64,000 nt of DNA from positions 117,206 through 181,205 of the forward strand of contig CAVYVI010000002.1 in NCBI GenBank assembly GCA_963771905.1. The letters are read 5' to 3'. The translations under genes and the position numbers were made by a program. Source of the stretch: Palsa-147 sp963771905 (GTDB lineage: Bacteria > Acidobacteriota > Terriglobia > Acidiferrales > UBA7541). Each line of letters starts with the position of its first letter. Within the stretch, counting starts at the first letter, position 1. Shown here piece by piece: positions 42,663-51,413 of this stretch. The notes under the pieces are model-generated. The model did not search any database, was not told where the DNA came from, and saw only the letters and a program-made list of their open reading frames with translations.

Positions 42663-43553
42663 CTACCAGCCGCGGGTCTGCAGCAAATCCTTTTCCTCGA
42701 GCTGACGGACGTCGAGGCCCTTCATGGCTTCGCCGAGCTCTTCGGAAGCTTCGAGGACGGCCTTGGGGTCGCGCGCGTGCGTGGTGGCCTTCACGATGGC
42801 TCGAGCGCGCACGGCCGGATCGCTCGATTTGAAAATGCCGGAGCCGACGAACACCGCTTCCGCGCCCAGCTGGACGACAAGCGCGGCGTCTGCGGGAGTG
42901 GCTACTCCGCCTGCCGAGAAATTCGGCACGGGCAGTTTGCCGTGCTTCGCGACCCACGCGACCAGCTCGAAGGGCGCACCGAGCTCTTTGGATTCGTGGA
43001 CAAGTTCTTCTTCGCCGAGCGTCGTGAGTTTTTTTATGTGCGAAACGATCGCGCGCATATGGCGGACCGCTTCGACGATGTTGCCCGACCCGGCTTCGCC
43101 CTTCGTGCGAATCATCGCGGCGCCTTCCGCGACGCGGCGTAGCGCCTCGCCGAGATTCCGCGCGCCGCAGACGAACGGCACTTTGAAACCGTGCTTCCAG
43201 ATGTGGTGCTCCTCATCGGCGGGCGTCAGGACTTCGCTCTCGTCGACGAAATCGACTTCGAGCGCCTGAAGCACCTGCGCCTCGGCGAAATGCCCGATGC
43301 GCGCCTTGGCCATCACTGGAATCGAAACCGTGTCCATGATTTCACGAATGATACGCGGCGCGGCCATGCGCGCGACTCCGCCTTCCTTGCGAATGTCAGC
43401 GGGAACGCGTTCAAGGGCCATCACGGCGCAAGCGCCCGCGTCCTCGGCAATCTTAGCCTGGTCGGCGTTGGTCACATCCATGATGACGCCACCCTTGAGC
43501 ATTTCCGCCAGTCCGACCTTTACGCGCCACAGTTTGTCGTTCATCAATTCCAT
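42663..43553 (-). CDS. pdxS: Pyridoxal 5'-phosphate synthase, synthase subunit
   Basis: 296 residues. Makes PLP from ribose 5-phosphate, glyceraldehyde 3-phosphate and ammonia in a ring-shaped complex with PdxT. Catalytic Lys83 in VMAKARIGH and Lys151 in RTKGEAGSGN, Asp26 in MDVTNADQA. VGSGIFKS at the phosphate site. ATG 43553 has AGGGAGAAG upstream. The thioesterase gene ends 40 bases upstream on the same strand. Confidence 0.96.
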   Translation of the reverse strand: MELMNDKLWRVKVGLAEMLKGGVIMDVTNADQAKIAEDAGACAVMALERVPADIRKEGGVARMAAPRIIREIMDTVSIPVMAKARIGHFAEAQVLQALEVDFVDESEVLTPADEEHHIWKHGFKVPFVCGARNLGEALRRVAEGAAMIRTKGEAGSGNIVEAVRHMRAIVSHIKKLTTLGEEELVHESKELGAPFELVAWVAKHGKLPVPNFSAGGVATPADAALVVQLGAEAVFVGSGIFKSSDPAVRARAIVKATTHARDPKAVLEASEELGEAMKGLDVRQLEEKDLLQTRGW

Positions 43554-43593
43554 GATCTTCTCCCTTTCGTGCCGTTTGCTATGTGCAGTGCCT

Positions 43594-44031
43594 CTACGAT
43601 TTCACCGGCTGCGCCGCCACGTCCCGTATGCCGATGGTGACAAATCTTCCGCGGCCGCGCGCCAACAGATCGCCGCCGCTATTGCGGATCTCGCCCTGAT
43701 GAAACAGGCTACGACCCTTGGCTTCGACTTCGAACGCTTCAACGAATATCTCCTGGCCGATTTGGATGGGCTTCAAATATTCCACGGTCAACTCGGCCGT
43801 CACGGCCCGTGCATCGCGAAACCGGCAGACCTTGCCCATGGCCTCGTCGAGAAGCACGGCGGTGATGCCGCCGTGCAGAATGCCGCCTCCACCCTGATAT
43901 TCGGGACCGAGGCGAAAACTCCCGCGAATCCGTCGCGCGGCATCGTCCTGCTCGAAGGCGAGTTTCATGCCGCTGTCGTTTGCCCCGCCGCAGCCGAAGC
44001 AGGCGTTCTTTGGATTGGGATCGAGTCGCAT
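43594..44031 (-). CDS. PaaI/YbgC-like hotdog thioesterase
   Basis: 145 residues. Hotdog fold: HGGITAVLLDEAMGKVCRF with the G-G-x-x-x-x-x-x-D pattern, LTVEYLKPIQIGQEIFVEAF and RSLFHQGEIRNSGGDLLARG. The N-terminal CFGCG may bind a metal. Hydrolyses acyl-CoA or a related thioester; substrate unknown. It lies between the MocR regulator and pdxS, only 29 and 40 bases from each. Confidence 0.82.
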   Translation of the reverse strand: MRLDPNPKNACFGCGGANDSGMKLAFEQDDAARRIRGSFRLGPEYQGGGGILHGGITAVLLDEAMGKVCRFRDARAVTAELTVEYLKPIQIGQEIFVEAFEVEAKGRSLFHQGEIRNSGGDLLARGRGRFVTIGIRDVAAQPVKS

Positions 44032-44060
44032 GCCGCTCCTGACGTTTGCTAAATCAAGTT

Positions 44061-45608
44061 CTAGACTAGAGCGACGCGGCCGGAATCGACGCGCCGCGCA
44101 CCACGCTGCTTTTTCTGTAATTCGCTCTCAATGAGTGACCCGAGCGTCTGCACCCCGCGCGCAATCTGGCGTTCGTCGAGAGACGCGAATCCGAGCCGTA
44201 ACGTGTTCAACTGTGGATTTTGGAAATAGAAATATCGCCCGGGAATGAAGAGCACGCCGCGCTCGCGAACGTGAATCAACAACTCGCCGGCGTCAAATCC
44301 CGGGGGCAGCGTGACCCAGACCGTCATGCCACCGTCGACATGAGTCCAAGATGTCTCATCAGGCATGTAGCGCTCGAGCGCCTGCTCGATGGCTTCGAGG
44401 CGCGTGCGATAGACTTTCTTCATTTTGGCGAGATGGCGCTCGAGATAGCCGCGCCGTACAAATTCTGCGAGCGTTGCCTGCGCGAGCTGGTCGGTGTGCA
44501 GATCGGTGGTTTGCTTCACCAAGCGCAGCCGCTCGATGACATTTTCCGGGCCGACGCACCAGCCGACACGCAAGCCGGGGAACGCCACTTTCGAAAAGCT
44601 GTCGATTTGGATCACGAGACCGTGCCGGTCGAGCGCCTTGAGCGACGGAACAGCGTTGCCGCGCGCACGCAGCCGCGCGTAGATGCGATCCTCGACGACC
44701 GGAACTTGATGGCGCGCGACAGCCTCGAGCAAGCGGCGGCGCTCGGCCACTGGGAGCGTGGTTCCGGTCGGATTGTGAAAATCTGGGGTGACGAGAAGAA
44801 GCTTGACGCGATTCTGGGTGAGAAGCGATTCGAGAGCGTTGACGTCGAGACCCGCATAACCGAGCTTTTCGGGATTGGTCTCGACGGGAACACCGAGGCA
44901 ACGTACGCGAGCGCTCGCGAAAATCGCAATCGCGCCGGGATAGGCCGGATTTTCCATCAGCACGGTGTCGCCGGGACGCAGGAAGGCTTTGCAGAGAAGA
45001 TCAAGGGATTGTTGACAGCCGTCGGTGACAAGGAGCTGCTCGGTGCGCGCAACAATTCCCTCCTCGCGGAGGAGCTCGAGGATCACTTTTTTCAGCGGCG
45101 CATAACCGTCGGAAGAGCCAAGCTGCAAGATTTTCCTGCCATCGCTCGTTAGGACGGAATTGCAACAGCGGCGGAACTCCTCGATCGGAAAATATTCCTC
45201 AGAGGGGCGCGCGTTGACGAACGCGATCGAACCGCTGGGTACGTCGGGGGTCAACCGGCTCAGGACCTCGTCGCCGCGATCGTCGGCGAAAAGCGATTCC
45301 CAGCGGACGCCGCCATTGCCGTTCGAGCCATTGGGGCGCGGCAGAGGAGTGAAATTGCGGGCGGAGGCGTTCGCGCAGATGAACGTTCCGCGGCCGACGT
45401 GGCCTTGAATCAGGCCCTCGGATTCGAGTCCGGCGTAGGCGTTCGCGACGGTGGTGCGATGAACGCCGAGCTGTACGGCAAGCTCGCGGCTGGCGGGGAT
45501 GCGATCGCCGGCGCGCAATTCTCCGGAGTGGACGAGGGCGCGAAGTTGATCGCGCAATTGTACGTACAGCGGAATGTGACTTTCGGGTTGGAGTTGGAGC
45601 GGTAGCAT
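44061..45608 (-). CDS. pdxR: MocR-family transcriptional regulator (probably PdxR)
   Basis: 515 residues from ATG 45608 (GGAGAGGG upstream). N-terminal GntR-type winged helix (about 12-75: VQLRDQLRALVHSGELRAG, LAVQLGVHRTTVANAYAGLE) joined to an aminotransferase-like domain with the PLP lysine in QIDSFSKVAFPGLRVGW and FHNPTGTTLP. Proteins of this type sense PLP and activate pdxST, as PdxR. It is first in the run that holds pdxS and pdxT, which supports this name; other MocR roles are possible. The symbol is inferred from context. The longer reading to 46193 lies inside the next gene. Confidence 0.8.
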   Translation of the reverse strand: MLPLQLQPESHIPLYVQLRDQLRALVHSGELRAGDRIPASRELAVQLGVHRTTVANAYAGLESEGLIQGHVGRGTFICANASARNFTPLPRPNGSNGNGGVRWESLFADDRGDEVLSRLTPDVPSGSIAFVNARPSEEYFPIEEFRRCCNSVLTSDGRKILQLGSSDGYAPLKKVILELLREEGIVARTEQLLVTDGCQQSLDLLCKAFLRPGDTVLMENPAYPGAIAIFASARVRCLGVPVETNPEKLGYAGLDVNALESLLTQNRVKLLLVTPDFHNPTGTTLPVAERRRLLEAVARHQVPVVEDRIYARLRARGNAVPSLKALDRHGLVIQIDSFSKVAFPGLRVGWCVGPENVIERLRLVKQTTDLHTDQLAQATLAEFVRRGYLERHLAKMKKVYRTRLEAIEQALERYMPDETSWTHVDGGMTVWVTLPPGFDAGELLIHVRERGVLFIPGRYFYFQNPQLNTLRLGFASLDERQIARGVQTLGSLIESELQKKQRGARRVDSGRVALV

Positions 45609-45632
45609 TGGCCCTCTCCTGCAGGCCAATAT

Positions 45633-45662
45633 AGTATAAGAAAAACACTTGAAAAGAGCCAA
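45633..45662 (-). promoter_or_regulatory. Sigma-70 promoter of the pdx operon
   Basis: On the minus strand TTGGCT (45662-45657), 18 bases, TATACT (45638-45633). RNA would start near 45626, just ahead of the regulator's ribosome site. A PdxR box could overlap, but no repeat was recognised. Confidence 0.5.
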
Positions 45663-45739
45663 TTTGTCTTTAACCAGATTGTGGCGTGGGTGGCTCAGGC
45701 TGCAATTTGAAAGGCGTTCTCGGGCCTCGGCGGCGGACG

Positions 45740-47335
45740 TTATTCGCGAGCGCGCAGCCGGTAGCGCTGAATCTTGCCCGTGGCAGTTTTCGGCAACTCC
45801 TCCACGAACTGGATCTCGTTCGGACACTTGAATCCCACCAGCCGCTCGTGCAGCCACTGGCGAATTTCCTCGCCCAATTGCGGAGTAGGCTGAATTTCCG
45901 CGCGAGGGACGACATAGGCCGCGGGCCTCAGGAAACCGACGGAATCCGCCCGGGCGACCACGGCAACCTCCGCGACCGAGGGATGGCCGAGGAGTGCATT
46001 TTCCACTTCGCTCGGCGACACCCACATGCCCGAGACTTTCATCATGTCGTCGGCGCGCCCGCAGTAATGGAAATAGCCGTCTGCGTCGCGCGTGAACTTG
46101 TCGCCGGTCGCAACCCATTCCCCCTGCTTCGTTCGCGCGGTCAGCTCCGGAATTTTCCAGTATTCCGCAAACGCGCTTTCGCCCTTGATCCATAGATTCC
46201 CCATCTCGCCGTCGCGAACGGACTGACCGTTTTCATGGAGAATCTTCGCTTCGTAGCCGGGCACTTCCTTGCCGCACGAGCCCGGCCGCGCCTCATCTGG
46301 TCGGGAGGACAAAAACATCTGAAGCATTTCAGTTGATCCGATACCATCAAGAATCTCGATGCCAAATCGCTTTCGGAACCGATCGAAGATTTCGGCAGGC
46401 AATGTTTCCCCAGCCGAGACCGCCATGCGGACGGAGGAAAAATCGAGAGCGAGGCCACGATCGACTTCGCGAAGTAGCGCGGCGTAAAATGTCGGGACCG
46501 AGAAAAATACGGTCGGGCGATACCTCGCGACGATGGCAGCTGCACGCTCGGGCCGCGGACGTTCGGGATCGAGGATGGTGGAAGCGCCGGCGTGGAATGG
46601 GAAGTACATTCCATTGCCGAGCCCGTAAGCGAAGTAGAGCTTCGAGACCGAATACGTGCGATCGTCGGAGCGGAGGCCGAGGACGCCCTGCGCAAACCCG
46701 TGCGATGCGGCGAGCATGTCTTGGTGCCGATGCACCGCACCTTTCGGACGGCCACCACTTCCAGAAGTATAAAGAAAGAATGCGGGGTCTTTCGCGGCCG
46801 TCATATTAACGGGTGAATCGCTCGACGCGTCCGGGAGCCAATCGCTCCAGGCGATACGATTCGCCGCGGCACTGTTCAATTCCCTGTTCGAATCGCTGAC
46901 GATCACGATCGAGCCGAGCGTGGGCGTCGCGGCGTCGGCGGCGGGCGCGAACTCGGGCAGGGCCGTCGCGTGAACAACGGCGATGCGCGCGCCCGAATTT
47001 TCCAGGTAGTGCGCAAAATCGGCCGCGCGCGAAAGCGTGTTGACCGGGACCGCAATCGCGGCGATCTTGGCAGCGCCAAAAAACGCCGCGATAAATTCGA
47101 GGGAATCGGGAAGAGCGATCAGAACGCGGTCGCCCGCTTGAACTCCCGAACAGCGAAGGGCTTCGGCAACGCGATTTACTTCGTGGGCTAGCTGACGGTA
47201 GGAAACGGGATTGGGTTCGCCGAGAATCGCGAGCCGGTCAGGATGTTCGCGGGCGCGCCGAAAAACAAATTCCTCCGCAATGTTGAATTGCGGAGGAATC
47301 TTCAGAATTGGGTGTTCGCCAGCGCCCGGTGGCAT
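45740..47335 (-). CDS. Benzoate-CoA-ligase-like acyl-CoA synthetase
   Basis: 531 residues, AMP-binding superfamily. Activates a carboxylic acid with ATP to a CoA thioester. A-motifs: YTSGSGGRPKGAVHRH (P-loop-like, about 190-205), DGIGSTEM, ATGDKFTRDADGYFHYCGR and the catalytic lysine in PKTATGKIQRYR near the end. The start PQFNIAEEFVFRR and overall length fit the benzoate-CoA ligase group, but aromatic specificity is only inferred. It starts nine bases after the LRV gene, so it is the third gene of that unit. Confidence 0.85.
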   Translation of the reverse strand: MPPGAGEHPILKIPPQFNIAEEFVFRRAREHPDRLAILGEPNPVSYRQLAHEVNRVAEALRCSGVQAGDRVLIALPDSLEFIAAFFGAAKIAAIAVPVNTLSRAADFAHYLENSGARIAVVHATALPEFAPAADAATPTLGSIVIVSDSNRELNSAAANRIAWSDWLPDASSDSPVNMTAAKDPAFFLYTSGSGGRPKGAVHRHQDMLAASHGFAQGVLGLRSDDRTYSVSKLYFAYGLGNGMYFPFHAGASTILDPERPRPERAAAIVARYRPTVFFSVPTFYAALLREVDRGLALDFSSVRMAVSAGETLPAEIFDRFRKRFGIEILDGIGSTEMLQMFLSSRPDEARPGSCGKEVPGYEAKILHENGQSVRDGEMGNLWIKGESAFAEYWKIPELTARTKQGEWVATGDKFTRDADGYFHYCGRADDMMKVSGMWVSPSEVENALLGHPSVAEVAVVARADSVGFLRPAAYVVPRAEIQPTPQLGEEIRQWLHERLVGFKCPNEIQFVEELPKTATGKIQRYRLRARE

Positions 47336-47344
47336 GGCCGGATT

Positions 47345-47905
47345 CTACGCCGTTGCGGTCTTTTCTCCCAAGCGCCGCATGCGTTCCTGAAGTTTGCGCC
47401 GGAGAGCGGCGGGCGCATTCGGATTGAAAGCAACCAGATACCACAGCGGCTGGGTACGGTCGCGGCTCAAACGCGAGAGCGTCGAGGCGTCCGTGTTGGG
47501 ATGGCGCGCGATATTTTCCCGAATCGCGGCATACGGATGGTGCGAAAGCCGCGCGAGCGTCTTGGCCGTGACTTTCGGATGCTCGCTGATGAGCCGAAGC
47601 AAATAGTAATCTTCCTTCGGCGCCTGTCGCGACAGCACGTCGAGCGCATCGGGCTTCACTTCCGCGCTCAGGACCGTTCCGATCTTCTCATCCCAAGAGG
47701 GATTGATGCGGTTCAGTTCCTGAGTGCGAGCGTGAATCAATTGCTCGATGACGCGGCGCTCCTGTTCGAGGCGGCTGGCCGGCAGTGCGCTGCGCTCGAC
47801 CGAATCGAGGACACGCAGTAAATGCTGCCGCTCGCCAAAGACGATCTGGCTCGTTCGCGGCATCTTGCCCTTGGAGGGATTTCGTACCAAATCCGAGCGC
47901 CTCAT
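47345..47905 (-). CDS. LRV-repeat protein
   Basis: 186 residues. The C-terminal half shows leucine-rich-repeat-variant units of about 24 residues: LARLSHHPYAAIRENIARHP, NTDASTLSRLSRDRTQPLWY and LVAFNPNAPAALRRKL. The N-terminal 70 residues are helical. Such repeats make a right-handed solenoid for protein contacts. The nif-linked LRV protein has an Fe-S cluster; no cysteines are present here. Nine bases from both neighbours, so it is co-transcribed with the acyl-CoA synthetase. Confidence 0.72.
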   Translation of the reverse strand: MRRSDLVRNPSKGKMPRTSQIVFGERQHLLRVLDSVERSALPASRLEQERRVIEQLIHARTQELNRINPSWDEKIGTVLSAEVKPDALDVLSRQAPKEDYYLLRLISEHPKVTAKTLARLSHHPYAAIRENIARHPNTDASTLSRLSRDRTQPLWYLVAFNPNAPAALRRKLQERMRRLGEKTATA

Positions 47906-47914
47906 GTGTCCACC

Positions 47915-48256
47915 TCATCCACGAATCCCGAGCAATTCAAGAAGAAATTCGAGTTCGGATCGCGCGATCCGTAAATTTTTGTCCACCGGCGCTTCCGCTT
48001 GTTCGATGCGTTGCTTCAGGAACAAGCCGGCAACATCGATCTTCTCTTCGCGGCTCAGGTAGCGGTGTTCCCGCTGCCAAGACTGTAGCGCATCGCCCGA
48101 CACGCCGACAACCATCGATTCGGCGTTGACCTCGAAGAAGTAGAGTTCCGGTTGGTCCCCTGCGGCGAGAAAACCTGCCCGTTTGAAGACAACTTTCCTC
48201 GCCCGCCCATCCTGCCCGATGGCTTCGAACGTCTCGAAGACAGACTCGTAAGCCAT
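47915..48256 (-). CDS. Hypothetical protein
   Basis: 113 residues. A beta-rich start (FETFEAIGQDGRARKVVFKR, then LYFFEVNAESMVVG) and a helical end (EEKIDVAGLFLKQRIEQAE and onwards). No recognised domain, no signal. It ends nine bases before the LRV gene, so it is the first gene of a three-gene unit with the ligase-like enzyme. Strongly supported as coding by codon pattern and position. Confidence 0.65.
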   Translation of the reverse strand: MAYESVFETFEAIGQDGRARKVVFKRAGFLAAGDQPELYFFEVNAESMVVGVSGDALQSWQREHRYLSREEKIDVAGLFLKQRIEQAEAPVDKNLRIARSELEFLLELLGIRG

Positions 48257-48432
48257 CGGGAATTATCGTGGTGTCACGGGAATGAGTAAAGACTGGGTTT
48301 TGAGTATGTTCCTGACGGCGCAATAGATGGTCCTAGAACCATGTGTTGTGCGGGCAAAACTTGCGGGCGTCCGCGAGAATAGCTAACGTGGAGTGAAGAT
48401 TCGAAGAGCGCCGTAATAGGAGAAGGAAACCG

Positions 48433-48708
48433 ATGGGCATATTCGACGAGCACAAGGAAGAACTGGAGCATTACGAGACGATGATGGGCACGTATCGCGG
48501 AAGGCTGGCCGTGACGCTCGACCGGCTGACCAATGCGCTTGTCCTCGTCGGGCAGCACGGCGTGTATTGCCATAGCCAGCGCGATCGGGAAAAGCCTGTC
48601 ATGGATATTCAGATGATCACCCAGGAAATTCGCGACGCGAAAACGTTGATCCAGAGCGTGATGGAGGCGTTGCGGCAGGACCGCGAAAAATCGGAGCGCG
48701 CAAACTAA
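48433..48708 (+). CDS. Small helical hypothetical protein
   Basis: 91 residues from ATG 48433 after TAGGAGAAGGAAA. Nearly all helical and charged (EHKEELEHYETMMGTYRGRL, then DIQMITQEIRDAKTLIQSVM). A coiled coil seems likely. No domain recognised. Confidence 0.6.
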   Translation: MGIFDEHKEELEHYETMMGTYRGRLAVTLDRLTNALVLVGQHGVYCHSQRDREKPVMDIQMITQEIRDAKTLIQSVMEALRQDREKSERAN

Positions 48709-48721
48709 TGAGAGTGCCGCC

Positions 48722-49444
48722 CTATCGCGGACGGAGGAAGGGATTGCTTTGGCGTTCTTCGCCGATTGTCGTAGCGGGGCCGTGGCCGGGAAGGACGAGG
48801 GTGTCATCCGGCAGCGCCATGACTTTTGTGTGGAGAGATTTCATAATTTCGGGATATGAGCCGCCCCAGAGATCCGTGCGACCGATGCTTCCGGCAAAGA
48901 GCGTGTCGCCGGCGATCAGGCGTGGGTCATTGACGTGCGTTTTCGCGGGCGAATTGCTGGGTGGGTGGCTCGTTGCCCGCGCGCGCGGCGGGAGCGCCGC
49001 TTCGCGCCGCGGGATATACAGGCACAGGCTTCCCTGCGTGTGACCCGGCGTGTGAATGACGTGCGCTTCGTAACCGCCCCAGCGAACGGAATCTCCGTCG
49101 CGGAGGAATTGGTCGATTTCAGTTGTTTCGGGAACCGCTACGTGCAGCCACTGCGCTTGCGTGTCGAGGCTTCGGTAGAGTTCCAAATCGCTTTCGTGAA
49201 TGAAAACGGGCGCGCCGGTGGCTTTGTGCAACGCAGCGAGGCCGCCGACGTGATCGATATGCGTGTGCGTGCTCACGATGGCGAGGACTTTCAGATGATG
49301 GCGCTGCAGAATTTCGAGGATGCGATCGACCTCGTCGCCGGGATCGACAACGATGGCTTCGCGCGTTTCCGGATCCCCAAGAATCGAGCAATTGCATTGG
49401 AGCATCCCGACGGGAATGACTTCGTGAATTAGAGCCTGTGGCAT
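48722..49444 (-). CDS. MBL-fold metallo-hydrolase, glyoxalase-II-like
   Basis: 240 residues from ATG 49444; a frame to 49714 is rejected. Metal-binding motif THTHIDHVGG (59-68: His60, His62, Asp64, His65), HTPGHTQGSLCLY, LIAGDTLFAGSIGRTDL and LPGHGPATTIGEER. An insertion of about 30 Pro/Ala/Arg-rich residues sits between LCLYI and LIAGDTL, absent from the usual family. Hydrolysis of a thioester such as S-lactoylglutathione or similar is expected. Divergent from ygfZ. Confidence 0.85.
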   Translation of the reverse strand: MPQALIHEVIPVGMLQCNCSILGDPETREAIVVDPGDEVDRILEILQRHHLKVLAIVSTHTHIDHVGGLAALHKATGAPVFIHESDLELYRSLDTQAQWLHVAVPETTEIDQFLRDGDSVRWGGYEAHVIHTPGHTQGSLCLYIPRREAALPPRARATSHPPSNSPAKTHVNDPRLIAGDTLFAGSIGRTDLWGGSYPEIMKSLHTKVMALPDDTLVLPGHGPATTIGEERQSNPFLRPR

Positions 49445-49532
49445 CGATTCGAGTATAACAGCCCGTCGCGGCGGACCGCGTTCAGCCGGCCGCATCGCCT
49501 GAGATTTTTGCTGCCGCGTACAAACTGCTAAG

Positions 49533-50642
49533 ATGATCTCGATGGATTCAAAACCGCAAAGCGAACGAAAATTAGGCGAGACGCCGTTGCGAGAGCGCGA
49601 GGAAGCGCTTGGTGCGAGTTTCGCGGAGTACTTCGATTGCCAGATGCCCGAGCGGTTCACCTCCTTCGACGACGAATACCGTATCGCGCGCGAGAGCATT
49701 GCACTCGTCGACAAGAATTACCGCGCCTTTCTTCGTTTCACCGGACCGGATCGCGAGCGCTATCTGAATGCCATTCTCACGAACGACGTCCGGCTGGCGC
49801 AAAACGGAGTTGGCGTTCCCGCTCTCCTGCTGAACGTTCAAGGACACATCCTCGCCGAACTCGAAGTGTACGCGATCGGCGATGCGCATCTCGTGGTTTC
49901 CTACGCGATGATCCGCGAGAAACTCATCGCAGCGCTGGATCGGTACATCATCATGGACGACGTGACCCTCGAGGACGCGAGCGGACAGTTCGGAGCGATT
50001 GGCGTCGAAGGGCCGGCCACTGCGGAAGTGTTGCGCGATGTCAGCGGCGTCGACCTGAATGCGCTCGCTGAGCTCGGTCGCGTCGATTCACAAATCGCGT
50101 CGATTCCGGTGGGACTCGTCCGGCGTTCGCCTGGCAATTCGCCCGGCTTCGAATGCGTCGTCGATCGCGGCCGCGTCGCGGAGTTGTGGGACGTCCTGCT
50201 CGAATCCACGCGCGCGAAGGGCGGCGGTCCAATCGGTTATGGCGCGCTGAACACGCTGCGGCTCGAAGCCGGGGTGCCGTGGTTCGGCTACGATTTCGAC
50301 GAAAGTGTCATCCCGCAGGAGGCCGGGCTCGAGAATACGCACGTCAGCTTTTCGAAGGGCTGTTACACGGGCCAGGAAATTGTCGAGCGCGTGCGTTCGC
50401 GGGGTCATGTCAATCGCATGCGCGTTGGATTTGAATTTTCGGGAAGCACACTGCCCGAGCAATGGTCGAAGCTCACAGCCGGCGGGAAAGAAGTTGGCCA
50501 CATCACACGAGCGGGATTTTCACCTTCGGCCGGGCACGTAATTGGGATGGGTTACATCCGCCGCGAGCATTCTGCGCCGGGAAGCGAAGTCGGCTACGCG
50601 GGCGGGACGGCGAAGGTCATCGAGTTGCCGGTCATTCGGTGA
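49533..50642 (+). CDS. ygfZ: YgfZ/GcvT-fold folate-binding protein
   Basis: 369 residues. Folate-dependent protein that helps build or repair certain Fe-S clusters. The diagnostic KGCYTGQE motif (about 275-282) is present, with the GcvT fold before it (DKNYRAFLRFTGPDRERYLN, LTNDVRLA, RYIIMDDVTLED and AIGVEGPATAE). Start at ATG 49533 or 49542. Lone gene; no partner in view. Confidence 0.9.
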   Translation: MISMDSKPQSERKLGETPLREREEALGASFAEYFDCQMPERFTSFDDEYRIARESIALVDKNYRAFLRFTGPDRERYLNAILTNDVRLAQNGVGVPALLLNVQGHILAELEVYAIGDAHLVVSYAMIREKLIAALDRYIIMDDVTLEDASGQFGAIGVEGPATAEVLRDVSGVDLNALAELGRVDSQIASIPVGLVRRSPGNSPGFECVVDRGRVAELWDVLLESTRAKGGGPIGYGALNTLRLEAGVPWFGYDFDESVIPQEAGLENTHVSFSKGCYTGQEIVERVRSRGHVNRMRVGFEFSGSTLPEQWSKLTAGGKEVGHITRAGFSPSAGHVIGMGYIRREHSAPGSEVGYAGGTAKVIELPVIR

Positions 50643-50753
50643 CCTCGGGCTCCTGCATCACGGCGAAATAGCCGGCAAGCCGCAGTTTTGTGTCATGCAA
50701 GTGTAATTCGATCAATCCTTCGAATAATTCGCGGCGCGGAATCAGAAAAAACG

Positions 50754-51293
50754 CTAGGAGAAATTGAGGGAGCGGCGGAAGCTGCCGCGGTCGGAATCGA
50801 TTTTCTTCTGAAGCTGCGTGATGGCGTAGAGGAGCGCTTCGGGCCGCGGCGGACACCCGGGAACGTATACGTCGACGGGAATCACCTGGTTGACGCCCTG
50901 TACGATGGCGTAATTGTTAAACACACCGCCGGAAGTCGCGCAGGCCCCCATCGAAATCACCCATTTCGGCTCGGGCATCTGCTCGTAGAGCTGCTTGATG
51001 ACGGGCGCCATTTTATTCGAGACACGGCCGGCGATAATCATCAGATCGGATTGACGCGGCGAGCCGCGGAAGACTTCGGCGCCGAAACGAGCCACGTCGA
51101 AGCGCGATGCGGCCATGGACATCATTTCGATGGCGCAGCAAGCGAGACCGAACGACATGGGCCAAATCGAGCTGCGCCGAGCCCAGTTTACTACCTTGTC
51201 GAGCGAAGAAAAGAGAATGCCCTCGTCCTTTAGGAAATTCTCGTCCTCGCCCGGCTTTTCGAGCGTTACGCCTTTTGCAAGCTCAACAGCCAT
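50754..51293 (-). CDS. nuoB: NADH-quinone oxidoreductase subunit B
   Basis: 179 residues from ATG 51293 (GGAG upstream). Carries the N2 cluster next to quinone in complex I. Cluster ligands Cys52, Cys53, Cys118 and Cys147 are in FGLACCAIEMM, ISMGACATSGG and YVPGCPPRPEAL. No other nuo gene lies in the 64 kb, which is unusual. Length and motifs are normal. Confidence 0.93.
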   Translation of the reverse strand: MAVELAKGVTLEKPGEDENFLKDEGILFSSLDKVVNWARRSSIWPMSFGLACCAIEMMSMAASRFDVARFGAEVFRGSPRQSDLMIIAGRVSNKMAPVIKQLYEQMPEPKWVISMGACATSGGVFNNYAIVQGVNQVIPVDVYVPGCPPRPEALLYAITQLQKKIDSDRGSFRRSLNFS

Positions 51294-51413
51294 GCCAGCA
51301 GACTCCACTGTGTAACGCGATTCCGATCTCGACTACCCTATTTTCGCACCTTGCGTCGGGGAGTGCAATTCCGCAATTGGCCGATAGCGCGGCGGGACTC
51401 ACGCCGGGACGAA

